DNA of 64,000 nt from Diphasiastrum complanatum. Taxonomy: Eukaryota > Streptophyta > Lycopodiopsida > Lycopodiales > Lycopodiaceae. The stretch's first letter is position 1, and every line of letters begins with the position of its first letter. The notes beneath the pieces are model-generated. The model was given only the letters and a program-made list of their open reading frames with translations, did not search any database and had not been told where the DNA came from. Shown here in pieces: positions 11,068 through 22,134 of the stretch. The DNA is taken from the NCBI GenBank assembly GCA_029204225.1, contig CM055102.1:3165528-3229527 (forward strand), written 5' to 3'. A program made the translations under genes and the position numbers.

Positions 11068-11405
11068 TGTTGGAAAATCAGAGAAATTGAGATGATATAG
11101 GATTAGTAGAGCTCTGATAGAAACAGATGCTCTGATATTATGTCAAAAATCAATGGTAACATGGTGCAACGAAAGTGGAGCAGGTGGTGCGTGGATCAAA
11201 AGTGCGACAGTTACCAGCAAGAGAGTTCAAGATGAATCGAATAAAAACAAAGCGCAATAGAACAGAGTAGTAGTGAAACAATACACTCTGATTGATATAA
11301 AAAACGTGAGTACAAGAGCATGAAGCTGGGCGCAAATACCAGGCTTCAGCTGAAAATCGTTGATGCTTGATAATCGGAACACCAACTAACTAATTCTATA
11401 TAAGC
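11068..11405 (-). repeat. Copia family A 5' LTR, 5' truncated
   Basis: It ends ...TTTTCCAACA next to the primer-binding site. 11310-11400 matches 8060-8130 of the 3' LTR. Only about the last 340 bp survive. Confidence 0.75.
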
Positions 11406-11562
11406 CTACATAGTCACTGAACATCGTTGCATAATATTTGTAATTTGTAGAGACAAATGCCCCAAAGAAATAAAGACTCTTATCTTCCATCTTCACATAG
11501 ATTTTGATGACATGAAACTACCAATGACCATTATTCTTTTTGGATATTGTATGAATTCATTT
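11406..11562. other. Unassigned filler between two LTRs
   Basis: No gene or repeat is recognised here. It separates the truncated copia LTR from the gypsy 3' LTR. Confidence 0.4.
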
Positions 11563-12065
11563 GTAGTGGGTTTCTTTCCTTGCCTAACCTCAACCCAAGA
11601 TCTAGTCAATCTAGCCTTGAGGAGATGAAGTTTCTTTCCTTGCCTAGCCTCAACCCAAGATCTAATCAATCTAGCCTCGAGGAGATGAAGTTAGTTGTCA
11701 CGCATAGATTCATTCCCATGAGAGCGATAGTATAGTTCAGATTACAACATGAATGGAAGATTCACATCTAACTCTAACATCCATTAACCCTAAGCATTAA
11801 CACTACATCCATTAACACTAGATCCACAATGAAGATAGCTTGCTCTTTTTCTCTCTCCCTTTCTCCCTCATAAAAGTATAAAAACATGCAATCCCAATAA
11901 CAATCAGATCCAACAATTAGCAAACACAAATAAAGCATAAGAGATAGAGGAAAAGTGATAGAGAACAAGGACATTCATAAATCCATTTCACAAGAGAACC
12001 ATGTACATGTGTAGAAACTCGAGTTGGTCCCTTTTTATAGTAGAGAGGAGGACACTGGCCTTTAT
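11563..12065 (-). repeat. Gypsy 3' LTR
   Basis: Read on the minus strand, the LTR ends ...CCCACTACA at about 11563, as does the 5' LTR at 18407. It contains a CTATAAAAAGG TATA-like box at about 12031-12042. The high-coordinate start is placed only approximately, where integrase similarity ends. A 60-bp unit is duplicated in tandem at 11571-11630 and 11631-11690; the 5' LTR has a single copy. Confidence 0.75.
11571..11690. repeat. 60-bp tandem duplication inside the gypsy LTR
   Basis: Two adjacent 60-bp units, both beginning TTTCTTTCCTTGCCTA and ending GAGATGAAG, differ at about three positions. Confidence 0.95.
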
Positions 12066-12074
12066 GTTTTCAAT

Positions 12075-12733
12075 CAGATCGACTCACTTCAACTGTTTTT
12101 GTCATAATAGTGCAGATAATCTTATTGGAAGATTCAACTTGGCCATTCCCTCTGGGATAATAAGGAGTACTAAATATGTGTATAAACAAAAAAATCTTCC
12201 AATAAACACTTTATCGTTTGATTAACAAAGTGTGTACCTTAGTCACTGACAATCTCGATCGGACATCCAAATCTGATTATAATATTTTCATAGAGAAACT
12301 TGGCCGTAGATTTTGCATGAGCAACTTTGACAGCTTTGGCTTCAACCCACTTGGTCATATAATCAGTTGCTATGATAATGTATCGGGCCTAAGATCCTCG
12401 CACGACAGGATGAATAGGACCAACATAATCCAATCCCCATTTTTCAAATGGCGCTTGCGATAAAACCGGATGTAAGAATTCATAGTTCTGTCTAGTAGGC
12501 CGTCGTGCTCGATGGCAAACATCACATGTCTGAATATAATTTTTTGTGTCCTTATGAAGCGTAGGCCACCAACAACCTGATTGCAAAAGCTTGCGAACAG
12601 TAATATCTGTAGAGAAGTGTCCTCCGCCCATGCCATCATGTGAAAACATGATTAAATTTGGTATTTCATGCGGTAAAACACATCTACGTAGAATATTGTC
12701 TGATCCACGACGATACAATTGTCCTGCAATCAA
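12075..12733 (-). pseudogene. Gypsy integrase
   Basis: The frame 12733-12389 shows the HHCC zinc-binding head (HDGMGGGHFS ... QTCDVCHRARRP) and FEKWGLDYVGP. After a frameshift it continues ATDYMTKWVEAKAV with the first catalytic Asp and IVSDQGTHFV with the second. The region of the catalytic Glu near 12150 is decayed. Confidence 0.92.
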
Positions 12734-13539
12734 TTAATAAGGTTGAGTCTTATGAATGAATTTTCTCTTCTGTACTTTTGTCAAAGAGTCATTCGGTTGT
12801 CCTAGCATCAGGTACTCAACAATATCTGTTGCCCACTCAGGTACCGCTTCTACATAAAATAATGTAGCGCCTAGTAATTCATCATCCACCTCAGTATTAA
12901 CTGGTGTGGATTCAATTCGCGAAATGTGGTTGGCTAGATAATATTGCTTCCCCTTTCGACCCACAATTCGAAAGTCAAATTCAGTCAATAACAGTAACCA
13001 TCTTGCAATAGGTCCAGTATTGCACGTCTTGTTTACCAAGTAAAGTAACGGCTGGTGATCCGTATAAAATGCAAAGTGCATTTCCATGAGGTAATGACAA
13101 AATTTTTGTGCATGGCTAACGCTTCACGTATTGTTGTTGAATAGTTATTCTCCGGATTTGTAAGCTGTCTGCTTGCAAATCATATTGGATAGTCCTTCTT
13201 ATAGTCACCTGGTTGCATCAAAACTGATCCAATTGCATATTTTGAGGCATCAGTGTGAACATGAAACTCAATCGTCCAATCTGGAGAACACAGTATTGGT
13301 GCTGAAATTAATGCTTTTTTAAATTTTTCAAAGGCTTTGAACGCCTCTACTGTCCAAATAGGAACAATAGTTAGTTTGTATATAGGTCTTGCTAAATCCG
13401 CAAAGAAGATAATAAAAATTTGATAGTAGTTCGCATGATCCATAAACACATAAACTCCACGAGTTGTTGTTGGCGGTGGAAATTCCACAATAACCTTGAT
13501 TTTAAAATAATCTGTGGCAATGCCATGTCTCGATATCAC
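12734..13539 (-). pseudogene. Gypsy RNase H and RT thumb
   Basis: The frame 13539-13180 reads ISRHGIATDYFKIKVI, then HANYYQIFI...LARPIYKLT and EFHVHTDASKYAIGSVLMQPG, the RNase H start with its catalytic Asp. The frame 13087-12734 reads FAFYTDHQPLLYLVNK and RKGKQYYLANHISRIES, the RNase H end and ADHLSR-type tail. A short frameshifted gap (13088-13180) lies between. Confidence 0.92.
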
Positions 13540-14474
13540 ATGCCCATGAACAACTCCATGGGAAACCCATATCTAGCATTTTTCTGGATTCAAGAAAATT
13601 TGATACTTGCGACGTCTTTCAAATACTTTTTCCAATCGATCCAGGTGGTCTATATCTGTATTATGGACTCCCAGGTCATCCAAGTAAATTTCAAGAAATT
13701 TCTGTAAATAACCTAAAAAGGAAATTGCATTACTCTTTGGAACAAACTTGGTGCATTACAAAGTCCAAACGACATTATTTTGTAAGCATAGGTGTCCCAT
13801 TTTGTTGCAAAAGCTGTTTTGTGACGATCTGCAGGTGCAATCTTGACCTGGTTGTAACCACTAAATCCATCCAGAAAACTACAAGCTTGCGCTCCAGCAA
13901 GGCGGTCCAAAATGCTTTCAGTAAAAGGTAACGGAAAGTGATCCTTCCTCGTCACTTTGTTCAAGGCCTTGAGATTTACACAGATTCTCAATTTTCCATT
14001 TTTCTTAGGAACAATGACAATCGATGAAACCCATTCAGTATTCTTGATCTGATAAATGAAATTGGCGTCAAGCAGTCTCTGAAGCTCTTTCTTTATTAGA
14101 TTTGCAACATTAAGATTACAACGATAGAACTTTGTAACCTTTGGAACTACATCAGGTACTAAAGGTATGGTGTGTTCAATAACTGACGTCGAAATACCCT
14201 TGAGATCTTGATAAGTCCATGCAAAGCAATCTTGATACTTAATAAGTAACGTTCGGAGTGCTTGAAATTGTTCAGGATTAAGTTGTGATCCAACTTGTAC
14301 AATCTTTTCTGGTTCTCCTGGTTCAGCAAGATTCATAGCCTGTGTCCTAGCTGGGACATCGTAAACATCTTTCGATTCTGGCACCGGGTTCACGATGTGC
14401 ATGATAACCACATCATAACATGATAACATGATAACCACATCATCTAGTGTACATTCTTTAAAATATTCGGGCAT
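13540..14474 (-). pseudogene. Gypsy reverse transcriptase
   Basis: The long frame 14474-13713 carries ALRTLLIKYQDCFAWTYQDL, then the RT core: KKNGKLRICVNLKALN, DHFPLPF, CSFLDGFSGYNQVKIAP and IMSFGLCNAPSLFQRVM. A frameshift follows, and FLEIYLDDLGVHN supplies the YLDD active site at about 13680. This is the best-preserved part of the element and identifies it as a plant Ty3/gypsy element of Tat/Athila-like organisation, in keeping with its primer-binding site. Confidence 0.95.
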
Positions 14475-15240
14475 ATCATGCTGGACTACATCTGCTTGTT
14501 CTTTGTCAAAAGGACTTGTCTTGGATCTTCACTTAGCCTTCTTGGTAGGAATTGATCGTGGAGGAGATGTCTTTTGAGAAGATAAACTCTTCTTCGAAGG
14601 TGAAGACTTCCTAGACGATGATGTCTTGCTAGAACTCTGACTTGTAAAATCATCCTTGACTTTTCCTTTTCCTTTATCTAGTAAGGGTGGCACATTCTTT
14701 GAATCAATCTTTTGAGGAGGATTTTCTCATTTCAGGACCGTATTATAATGTTGCTTGGCTTGTTTCTTCGTCATTGACCCTGTGATCCTGTCTTCCTTCA
14801 ATATAACTACTTTTGGCAGTTTTATTGTTGGTTCATCAGGAATATTACGCACTCCAAATATGGTTGGATCCATATGATTTAAAATCTGCTCATCAACTTT
14901 CAAAATGCACATTAACAATTTTCAAAAGTGATTTTTCTGATAACCCAGTTAACAAATTACTTGTGCAACTGATAACCATGGGCGTCCTAATAGGACTCGG
15001 TAGACATTTGGTGCTTCTGGTAAGTCCATTACTACAAAAGTAATGACAAACTATACTCCGACAATTCTGACAGGTAGTCATTCCTCGCGGACGATGAACT
15101 GTCATTTGATCAGCCAGCTTAATGGCAAAAGTCACAGGCTTTATCTTTGTAAGGCCCCATTTTGCACATAGCTTTGTAGAAATCAAGTTAACTCCCGAAC
15201 TGCCATCTATCAGAGCTACTTCATTAGGAAATTGTCTATG
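14475..15240 (-). pseudogene. Gypsy aspartic protease region and linker
   Basis: Near 15215-15180 the frame reads ALIDGSSGVNLISTKLCAKWG, a decayed aspartic protease motif (usually D-S/T-G with following GVN). The C-terminal part reads FAIKLADQMTVHRPRG. The linker down to RT is rich in Lys and Ser (SSSKTSSSRKSSPSKKSL near 14600-14640), with several stops. Confidence 0.75.
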
Positions 15241-15699
15241 CTGTATCGGCAGAGTGATATTTTTTTGTTCACTTTTCTAGACTGCTCCGACATGGAGTGC
15301 TTCATTAGATTCTTCAAACACAAAAAAGTGGCTCTTGATGAACTTCTGGTTCAGCTTGAGTTAATTTTTGTGCTAATACTTCTTTTGCTTTTGGCACCAA
15401 CTTCAGGAACTCTCCCAACGAGATTTTGATCTAACTAGACAAAATATTCATGAGCAGTTCTATCTGCGGTGCTTTCGGTTCAGTCATCTTGAAAGGTTCT
15501 TCATGATGATACAACTAAGCGTTCATATTTGTTTGTGAATTTTTCGGTGACTGCAATGTAAAGAACGAACTTCGGCTGTTGCTCTAGCAGTTTCGAGCTT
15601 CTCTTCTTCTTGCAGATGTTTAATCCACTGCCTCATATCTTGATATTTTCTTTTTTCTGCATGAAGATTTGGATAGACTCCAGATGTTGTTGGTATATA

Positions 15700-17163
15700 A
15701 GTTAATGGTATAGAATCAGCAGGTACTGAATCTGCTACCGGTTCTTTCTGCTTCTATGCTCTGGTGATCACCAACCACTGGTCTTTGCTTGATTGTTATC
15801 AAATTTACAAGAGCTGTAGCTGGTGGTGGCTTCGGTTTTGCTGGACACTCCTTATAGCAATGCCCATAACCAGTACAATTTTTTTTTTATTTGGACATTT
15901 TGCAACTCTGTGATTTTCTCCACATGCGAAGCATCCAAGTGGTGCTCTGGTCCAGTTTTTAGATGCTTGTTGTTGCGCGACAACATAAATAGCATATTGT
16001 TCTGAAGATCCACCTTCTTAATCATTACCATAGCTCCATTGCTCGGCACTTCTGTAAGGTTCTGGTTCCATCAAATTGGCAGGAGGAGTGGGGTGCTTTT
16101 GTGGGGCAGGTAAGGCTAACCGTTCCGGGTATCCAAGAGCAAATTGTCAAGGTCTAGCTTCAAATTTTCTCCATAATGTGGTTCTCGATATCCCATCTGG
16201 ACATACCGTTGCTAAATTATCTGAGGATTGAAGTTGCAAAAAGCAGCCTCATGATCAAGCGAATTACACAAATGGCATATACTGATTTTCATTCGTTTTT
16301 TCAATTGTGGACACTCATTCACTGTGTGATTTTCTGTACAAATAGAACACCAGACATTTTTCTTGGTAGGAAAAGTCTTTGCAAACCTCTCAGGTTCCTT
16401 GTTCGCTTGTCCATGAAAATCTTCCAATGCTTTGGTTTTCTCATCAAATTGCGACTGCAACTTTTCCATCTGTTTCTGCTGGTTCTTGCTGAGTTTCTCA
16501 AACTCATTGAGCATCATTTCTGTAGTAGCGTTGACATTTGTTGATGCAATAGTGGTGGATGTCATAGTGGTCTGCCCTACTGTATAAGGCAACATACTGA
16601 TATTTGGCTCATCGTCTGAATCTTCATCCTCCTCCTGAATTGCATCATCCATAGCATTTTGCAAAAGTGCGTACTCATTATGGCGTTTCAGCTCACATCT
16701 GATCCTTTTAGGCAACCTAACAAAAATCACATAATCATGGCATTTTCGTTAATCAGCTTAGCTTCGCACTCAAATCTGAGACGTTTTACCAGACCCGTTT
16801 AATGTAATCTTGAACCATTTTCCGCTTTTCCATTTTAATTTCACTTAAAAGTAGAAAAGGGTCTTCCATAAACTTCTGAGGTTTGAACTGTGTGATAAGG
16901 GCTCATTTAACAGTCTTCCAATTTGTACGTTCAGTTTCATCTTTATTATAGTACCAATCTTGTGTTGCACTTGTTAAGGCCATTAGAAAAAGCTTAAGTT
17001 TATCCTGGGAAAATTTTTTGCCATAGACTTCACAAGATTCAGAATAGATCTGAAGAAATCTAACAGGATATGTTAATCCATTGTATTTGGGTAGATCCAA
17101 ACGGGGTGCTCTTCTAACAATGATTGGATTGACTTCTTGAGGAGCACCTCCAGGAGTAGCCAT
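15700..17163 (-). pseudogene. Gypsy gag with three zinc knuckles
   Basis: The ATG at 17163 opens MATPGGAPQEVNPIIVRR and PKYNGLTYPVRFLQIYSE, then ATQDWYYN, a retrotransposon gag domain. After stops, 16730-16212 gives the acidic segment, a coiled-coil-like KNQQKQMEKLQSQFDEKTKAL and two knuckles: CSICTENHTVNEC and CHLCNSLDHEAAFC. A third, CFACGENHRVAKC, lies near 15900 in another frame. The element's gag is thus complete in outline but not translatable. Confidence 0.88.
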
Positions 17164-18382
17164 TTTTACAAATTAAATCAAGTAGACAATGAGATTGGAT
17201 CTAGATTTTCAATCAAAACTATCTCAGATCAGATCTACTAGATCTCTTCCACTTGACAAGAATCAAATTCCTATATCGTGAAAAAGATTTCGAAATTCAA
17301 CCAATTGATATCTCTCAAAAATGAAAAATTTCTCAGAATCAAAATCAGACTGTATCAGATTTGACTCAAAATTTGACAGAGACTTCATCTGGAAAATCAA
17401 AACCTAAAAATAGAACTGGCGAAGGTTTCCTAGGCGAAGATACACTCAGCGAAGGTTCAGTAGTGCTATTTTTGAAAAAACGCTCTAATCAAGTTTTTTT
17501 TTTGACAAATTCTTTAGAAATAGCCTTCGCCAAACTCTCAGACTCAGAATTGGACACAAATAAAACTAGGGTAGAACTAACGAAGGTTTCTGGCACACAA
17601 AAACATAGTTTTTGTAGTTTGACAAGGATAAAAAAAAAGGTTTTCTATGATCTAGATAGGATGAATGTTTGCCGAACTCAAAATAAGGAAGTTACCATAA
17701 ATAGAATGATCTGAAAACTCGACGAAGGTTCTGGAGAAGAATCAAGAGTAATAATGGTATTTTTGCAAAAAAGAGACATTTTTGACAAAAATATGACAAT
17801 ATGACAAATAATCCTCTGAGAAACCTTCTATTTCTAATATAATTCTTCGCTGACCCGACAGTAGATAGATCCGAATCACACCTATGTGAATCGGACGAAG
17901 GTTCTTTTTTTGTATTTTTAAGGTTTTGGTAATTTTTTGTGTTTTTTGATGGTTTTCCTGATGTTTCTAGAAATCTGCTGGGAAGGATTGTTCGCCCTTC
18001 AAACTGAAGGTTCTGTGATTAAACCCAAAGGTGCCTGCAACTCGGCAAACATAACCTGAAAGAGAGCAAAAAGTTATCAGCTCTGATGATGATTTTTGTC
18101 TCCTTTTGACCAAAATCTGGCATATTTGACCGATTTTTGTTGTTTTTTCTGATATCTCAAATCCAAATGGATTTTCAGATTGGTGATCTGAATAGCTTTT
18201 CTATTTCACAATCAGATTAGATTTCAAACAAGCAAATCCACTCAAATTAGGCAAAATCACTCCCAAACTAACCCTAAATGCAGATTTAACACTATTCATG
18301 CTAACACTATTCATGCCATGACAAGATGTCCAATGCAAGCTAACCATCCAACAAACATGCTGCATACTGAAAAATTGGCGTA
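17164..18382 (-). other. Gypsy untranslated leader
   Basis: The 1.2 kb between primer-binding site and gag has no coding signal. It contains the word CGAAGGTT five times on the plus strand (17420, 17450, 17581, 17723, 17896), plus related CTTCGCC words. Confidence 0.7.
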
Positions 18383-18405
18383 GCTCCCTGGCAACGTCGC
18401 CAAAA
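18383..18405 (-). other. Gypsy primer-binding site
   Basis: The minus strand reads TTTTGGCGACGTTGCCAGGG, close to the TTGGCGCCGTTGCCGGGGA site of plant Tat/Athila-type elements, directly after LTR end ...CACTACA. Confidence 0.85.
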
Positions 18406-18519
18406 TTGTAGTGGGTTTCTTTCCTTGCCTAACCTCAACCCAAGATCTAATCAATCTAGCCTCAACGAGATGAAGTTAGTTGTCACACATAGATTCGTTC
18501 CCAAAAGAGCGCTGACCCT
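18406..18519 (-). repeat. Gypsy 5' LTR, truncated
   Basis: It matches 11563-11735 of the 3' LTR with a single copy of the 60-bp unit. It breaks off at about 18519, where an unrelated coding relic begins. Confidence 0.85.
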
Positions 18520-19608
18520 CATATTGCATCATCCTTTGTTCAGTCATCTATTGAGGATATTAGTCATTTCCTAATCGACACCCCTGATAAGGATAGTGAT
18601 TTATTGATGTGAATATTGATGTGCTTCGAGATTCTTTTATTAGCCTGAATACATCTGCTGATGAATCGATCTCTATAGATGAGTCTAAATGTCTTTTCAA
18701 TTTGTCTGTATATTATATAAATGACGATGCATATTCTACTACAACTGATTTATGTCAATTTTTTGACTATCGTGAAGGTGAGGTGCTATGTTTATTATCC
18801 GGCACAATTTTTGAATTCTCTGACTTTGTAGATCTGGAAACAAATGACCTTGTTGCTGGAATTGATTATGATGATGAGGAGGGACTTATGATCGGTGGAG
18901 TGCTTGACTAAGACTTTATCAAATATTGCTGAGGATGGAGGAGGCAGACCATTCGATGAAGAATTCACGACATTTCAATCCCAGATCGGCTTCTCTCATC
19001 CATCATCGATGCATTTCACAGATGATTTCACTTCAGTAGGTGGTCATAATATTGATCATCCTAATTTGGTTGTTGATGATGATGAAGAATGTGTAAGTGT
19101 TTAAACTTCCTTGCATTAGAATGTTTTTAACTGCTGAATGTATTTTTTTAACATATTTCTTATTGTAGGATGCTGTCATAATTGATGACTTTGCTGCAAA
19201 ACAAGGTGGGACAGACAACATGCATCCTCGTTCTAGAGGGGTAGTGGACTTGGCACTATCTTAGGCATTTTGTGAAGAATGAGATATGTATTGCTCATTC
19301 GAAGCTGAGCCTAGTTGGGGAGAGTCTGATAATGGCAGTTAAAGCTTTATCATTTTATCTAAGAGGACATAAATTTGTTAAAACAAATAAGATCATTTTC
19401 GTCAAAAGATCTTATATTTTGAACATTCTAGGTTTTACTGATGGGAATGTTCCTTTAAGGAGCTCCTATTATTCATTGTACTCTACTTATATTGAACTTA
19501 GTGGAAATAAGGATAATGGACATCTATTAGATGCATACTCTAGCAGATAATTTCTTCATGACAATACAGCCATGGAAGCTGACACACAAGCTGATGATGA
19601 ATAGTGGA
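18519..19608 (+). pseudogene. Unrecognised acidic protein gene relic with one intron
   Basis: Consecutive frames read like one host-type protein. A segment ADPHIASSFVQSSIEDISHF is followed by a frameshift at about 18600. An acidic stretch (18609-18905) contains YREGEVLCLLSGTIFEFSDF and DYDDEEGLMIGG. A second frameshift at about 18900 leads into KTLSNIAEDGGGRPFDEEF. A canonical 76-bp intron at 19093-19168 (TGT|GTAAGT ... TTGTAG|GAT) joins DDDEEC to DAVIIDDFAAKQGG in phase. After another break, 19272-19608 reads HSKLSLVGESLIMAVKALSF ... HDNTAMEADTQADDE, with one in-frame TAA at 19548 before the final TAG. I recognise no domain; the Asp/Glu-rich make-up suggests a nuclear or scaffold protein, but that is a guess. 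The left side is cut by the gypsy LTR. Confidence 0.55.
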
Positions 19609-19643
19609 CACTTTGTATTTTGTTATAATACAATCAATACATT

Positions 19644-19770
19644 TTACATTGAGTATTTCTCCTCTCTCTTGTTCCATGAATTTGCATGCAATTCTGAACA
19701 TGTCACACATTTACATTGAGTATTTCTCCTCTCTTGTTCAATGAATTTGCAAGCAATTCTGAACATGTCA
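19644..19770. repeat. Tandem duplication, 2 x ~65 bp
   Basis: Two adjacent units begin TTACATTGAGTATTTCTCCTC and end GAACATGTCA. They lie just past the stop of the acidic pseudogene, in what would be its 3' UTR. Confidence 0.93.
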
Positions 19771-20117
19771 TGATTTGATGATGATTGAATGTCTCTGTTA
19801 TCTTCTACTCAACAATCATCTAATTTTCTCTTCCTGTATGAAGTTGCATGCTTTTCTAAACTTGTTGTATTGTGTGGACTTTGTTATATGTCGAATTTGA
19901 ACTCTGCGGTAGAACCACTAAAACAATTGATAAATGTAGTTTCATTTTTCATTGGTTCTTCCATGTTGTGTATTTCGATGAAATGTTGTTCGTGCTTGCC
20001 AATGTGACTTCTCCATCCCTTGTGATGAAAATACACTCAAGCTTCCATATGTGTTTGCAAAAAATGTTGTATGATCTCTTAGTATGTGTTGCAGATGTCA
20101 AAACCATAATGTTAGTC
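19771..20117. other. Non-coding filler
   Basis: Two overlapping plus-strand ORFs (to 20144) have no motifs and unlikely composition. Nothing else is seen before the gypsy fragment. Confidence 0.4.
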
Positions 20118-20679
20118 TTATGTAAGCTTCTGGAAATCCTGTAGGGCTTTCTCAGTCCAATGTGGTTTCATTGTGAGTTTGTAAATTGGTTGTGCTAACT
20201 TCGCAAAGTCAAATATGAAGATCCTGTAATAGTTAGCATGACCCATGAAAATGTAGACTCCTCGGATCATTCCTGGTGGTGGAAGATCGACAATAAACTT
20301 ATTTTCGACAGGTCTGTGGCAATCCCGTGTTTGAATACTATGTGGTCGAGAGTTAGGCCATGTGTCACTCAAAACCGACACTTTTTTGGGTTTAGGGATA
20401 ATCTGATACTCGCGACATTTCTTTAGCACCTCCTCCAGGTTGGATAATGCTCTGAGTTAGGTCCATGCATGCACAGATCATCCAAAAAAATCTCCAAATC
20501 TTTTTGTAAATACTCTTTGAATGTCGCCTGCATAACTCGCTAAAGGGTACTTGGGGCATTGCAAAGTCCAAACGACATCATCTTGTAGGCATAGGTCCCT
20601 CATTCCATGGCAAATATTGTCTTGTGCTAATCTTGCAGCACTGTTTTCACTTGATTGTAGCTGTTGAAGTCGTCCAGGA
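20118..20679 (-). pseudogene. Gypsy reverse transcriptase fragment split by a copia LTR
   Basis: The minus frames read FLDDFNSYNQVKTVLQD (cf. FLDGFSGYNQVK) right at the 20679 edge, then SFGLCNAPSTL, FKEYLQKDLEIFLDDLCMHG with the catalytic FLDD, and GVYIFMGHANYYRIF...LAQPIYKLT. It is the same family as the element at 12-18 kb. The upstream half is absent because a copia LTR begins at 20680. Confidence 0.9.
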
Positions 20680-21927
20680 TGTTGAATTATTCTCCTTCTT
20701 ACTAATCGACTAATCGGGTTTAATCCTCATCCATTGTTTATCTAGTTCTGTGGATTTTCCCGTGTTGTTATACAGTCTGCAGAATTATAGTGTTTTGACA
20801 CAGTCTACAACAATACATGGAGTTTGACAACAATGTCACATTTTCTCCCTCTACAATTCAGACAGTGTCGCCTGTCAAGAATTACAAGTAAAATTACAGG
20901 GTCATATTTTTTGCATTTTAGCGACATTATCGTTTGTCAGGAATCTAGTGTAAAAATGCAGTGTCACCTTTTTCACATTTTTCACCTGTCAAAAATTACG
21001 AGTAAAAATGCACAATTGCATTTTTCCGCATTTTTGAAAGTGCCTCAAATGTTAAGGAAATGACTTTGGCAAAGTGTGGGCTATCTCAAATATGAAGGAA
21101 ATGAGATTTTAGGACACTGTCGTATTTTTCGCAACAAGCCGACATTGTTGTCTTTTGCAACAATGTTGCCTGTGGCAGTTTTAGCTCATTTCTGCAGAGT
21201 AACAGTTTTAGTTCATTTATGCAGATAGACTGTTTACGGCCAATTTTCACCGCTTATCAGCAATCAATTTATGAGAAGGAACTGGATGAATGCCAACGAA
21301 CACCAGCCAACTGGCAATCGCATTTGACGACCTAATTACTTAGTACAAATCAAATGTTCATACATTTCATCAGTTAACGAATCAACATTGTGAACTGTGA
21401 AGGAGTTCAGTGTTATTACACGACGCTTCCTGCGCTTTCATCAAGCAGATCGTTCACAATCAGAAAGTATTGTTGTTAGCTCTCTATCAAGCTTTCAAGC
21501 TTGAACTCTCTTGAGCATTCTAGCTCAGTCTTTTAGAGATTTATTTTAGAGGTGCTATTGTGCTACTGCTTATTATCAGACTTATTCTTAGTTACTCAGA
21601 GACAGCTTTAGAGTACGCGGTTTCTATCCGCTATTGTCTTGCACTCATTAGCATCTGATCTTGTTTTTCTGAAATAATACTATTTCCTTATTTCATTCAG
21701 TATATGTAAGAATGCATGCATCTTTGATTGCTTTTGTAACGGATAGAAATTGTTTGAAAATTCAATACTTTATATTTGGCTATGTAATTACTTAGTATCT
21801 AGCGAAAGTTAGTTGCTAAAGATTGAACGTGATTTCCATCACTACTGTTTTGTTCAATTTTTGATAGGTGTAGTCATGCATTGGATGTAGGAAGTTTTTG
21901 CATTCCATTATCTACTTATTTTCGACA
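20680..21927 (+). repeat. Copia family C 5' LTR
   Basis: It starts TGTTGAATTATTCTCC at 20680 and ends ...ATTTTCGACA at 21927, immediately before a primer-binding site; about 1,248 bp. The stretch 20820-21060 contains degenerate repeats of a CCTGTCAAGAATTACAAGTAAA-like unit. A 110-bp piece (about 21390-21506) recurs at 24062-24172. Confidence 0.85.
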
Positions 21928-21939
21928 TGGTATCAGAGC
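21928..21939 (+). other. Primer-binding site, initiator tRNA-Met type
   Basis: An exact TGGTATCAGAGC follows the LTR end CA. Confidence 0.93.
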
Positions 21940-22134
21940 GTTGATTCTTCTTCAAGGCCTAATACTATTTTGATATCAGAGCGAAAAGCTCTAATACTTG
22001 ATATCTTTCGCGGTATCAAATTGATATCATATTCTTCAGTTCCTTTCATCCTTTGAGTATCAGAGAATTGATTTCTTGTTGTTGGCATCACTACATCTTA
22101 GCGTCATCGATACAATTGACAGACTAAGTTCCTG

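Noticed and set aside
14475-14720. Ser/Lys-rich minus-strand segment as a separate nuclear protein
   Set aside because: It lies in the same order and strand as the gypsy protease and RT and is best explained as the polyprotein linker.
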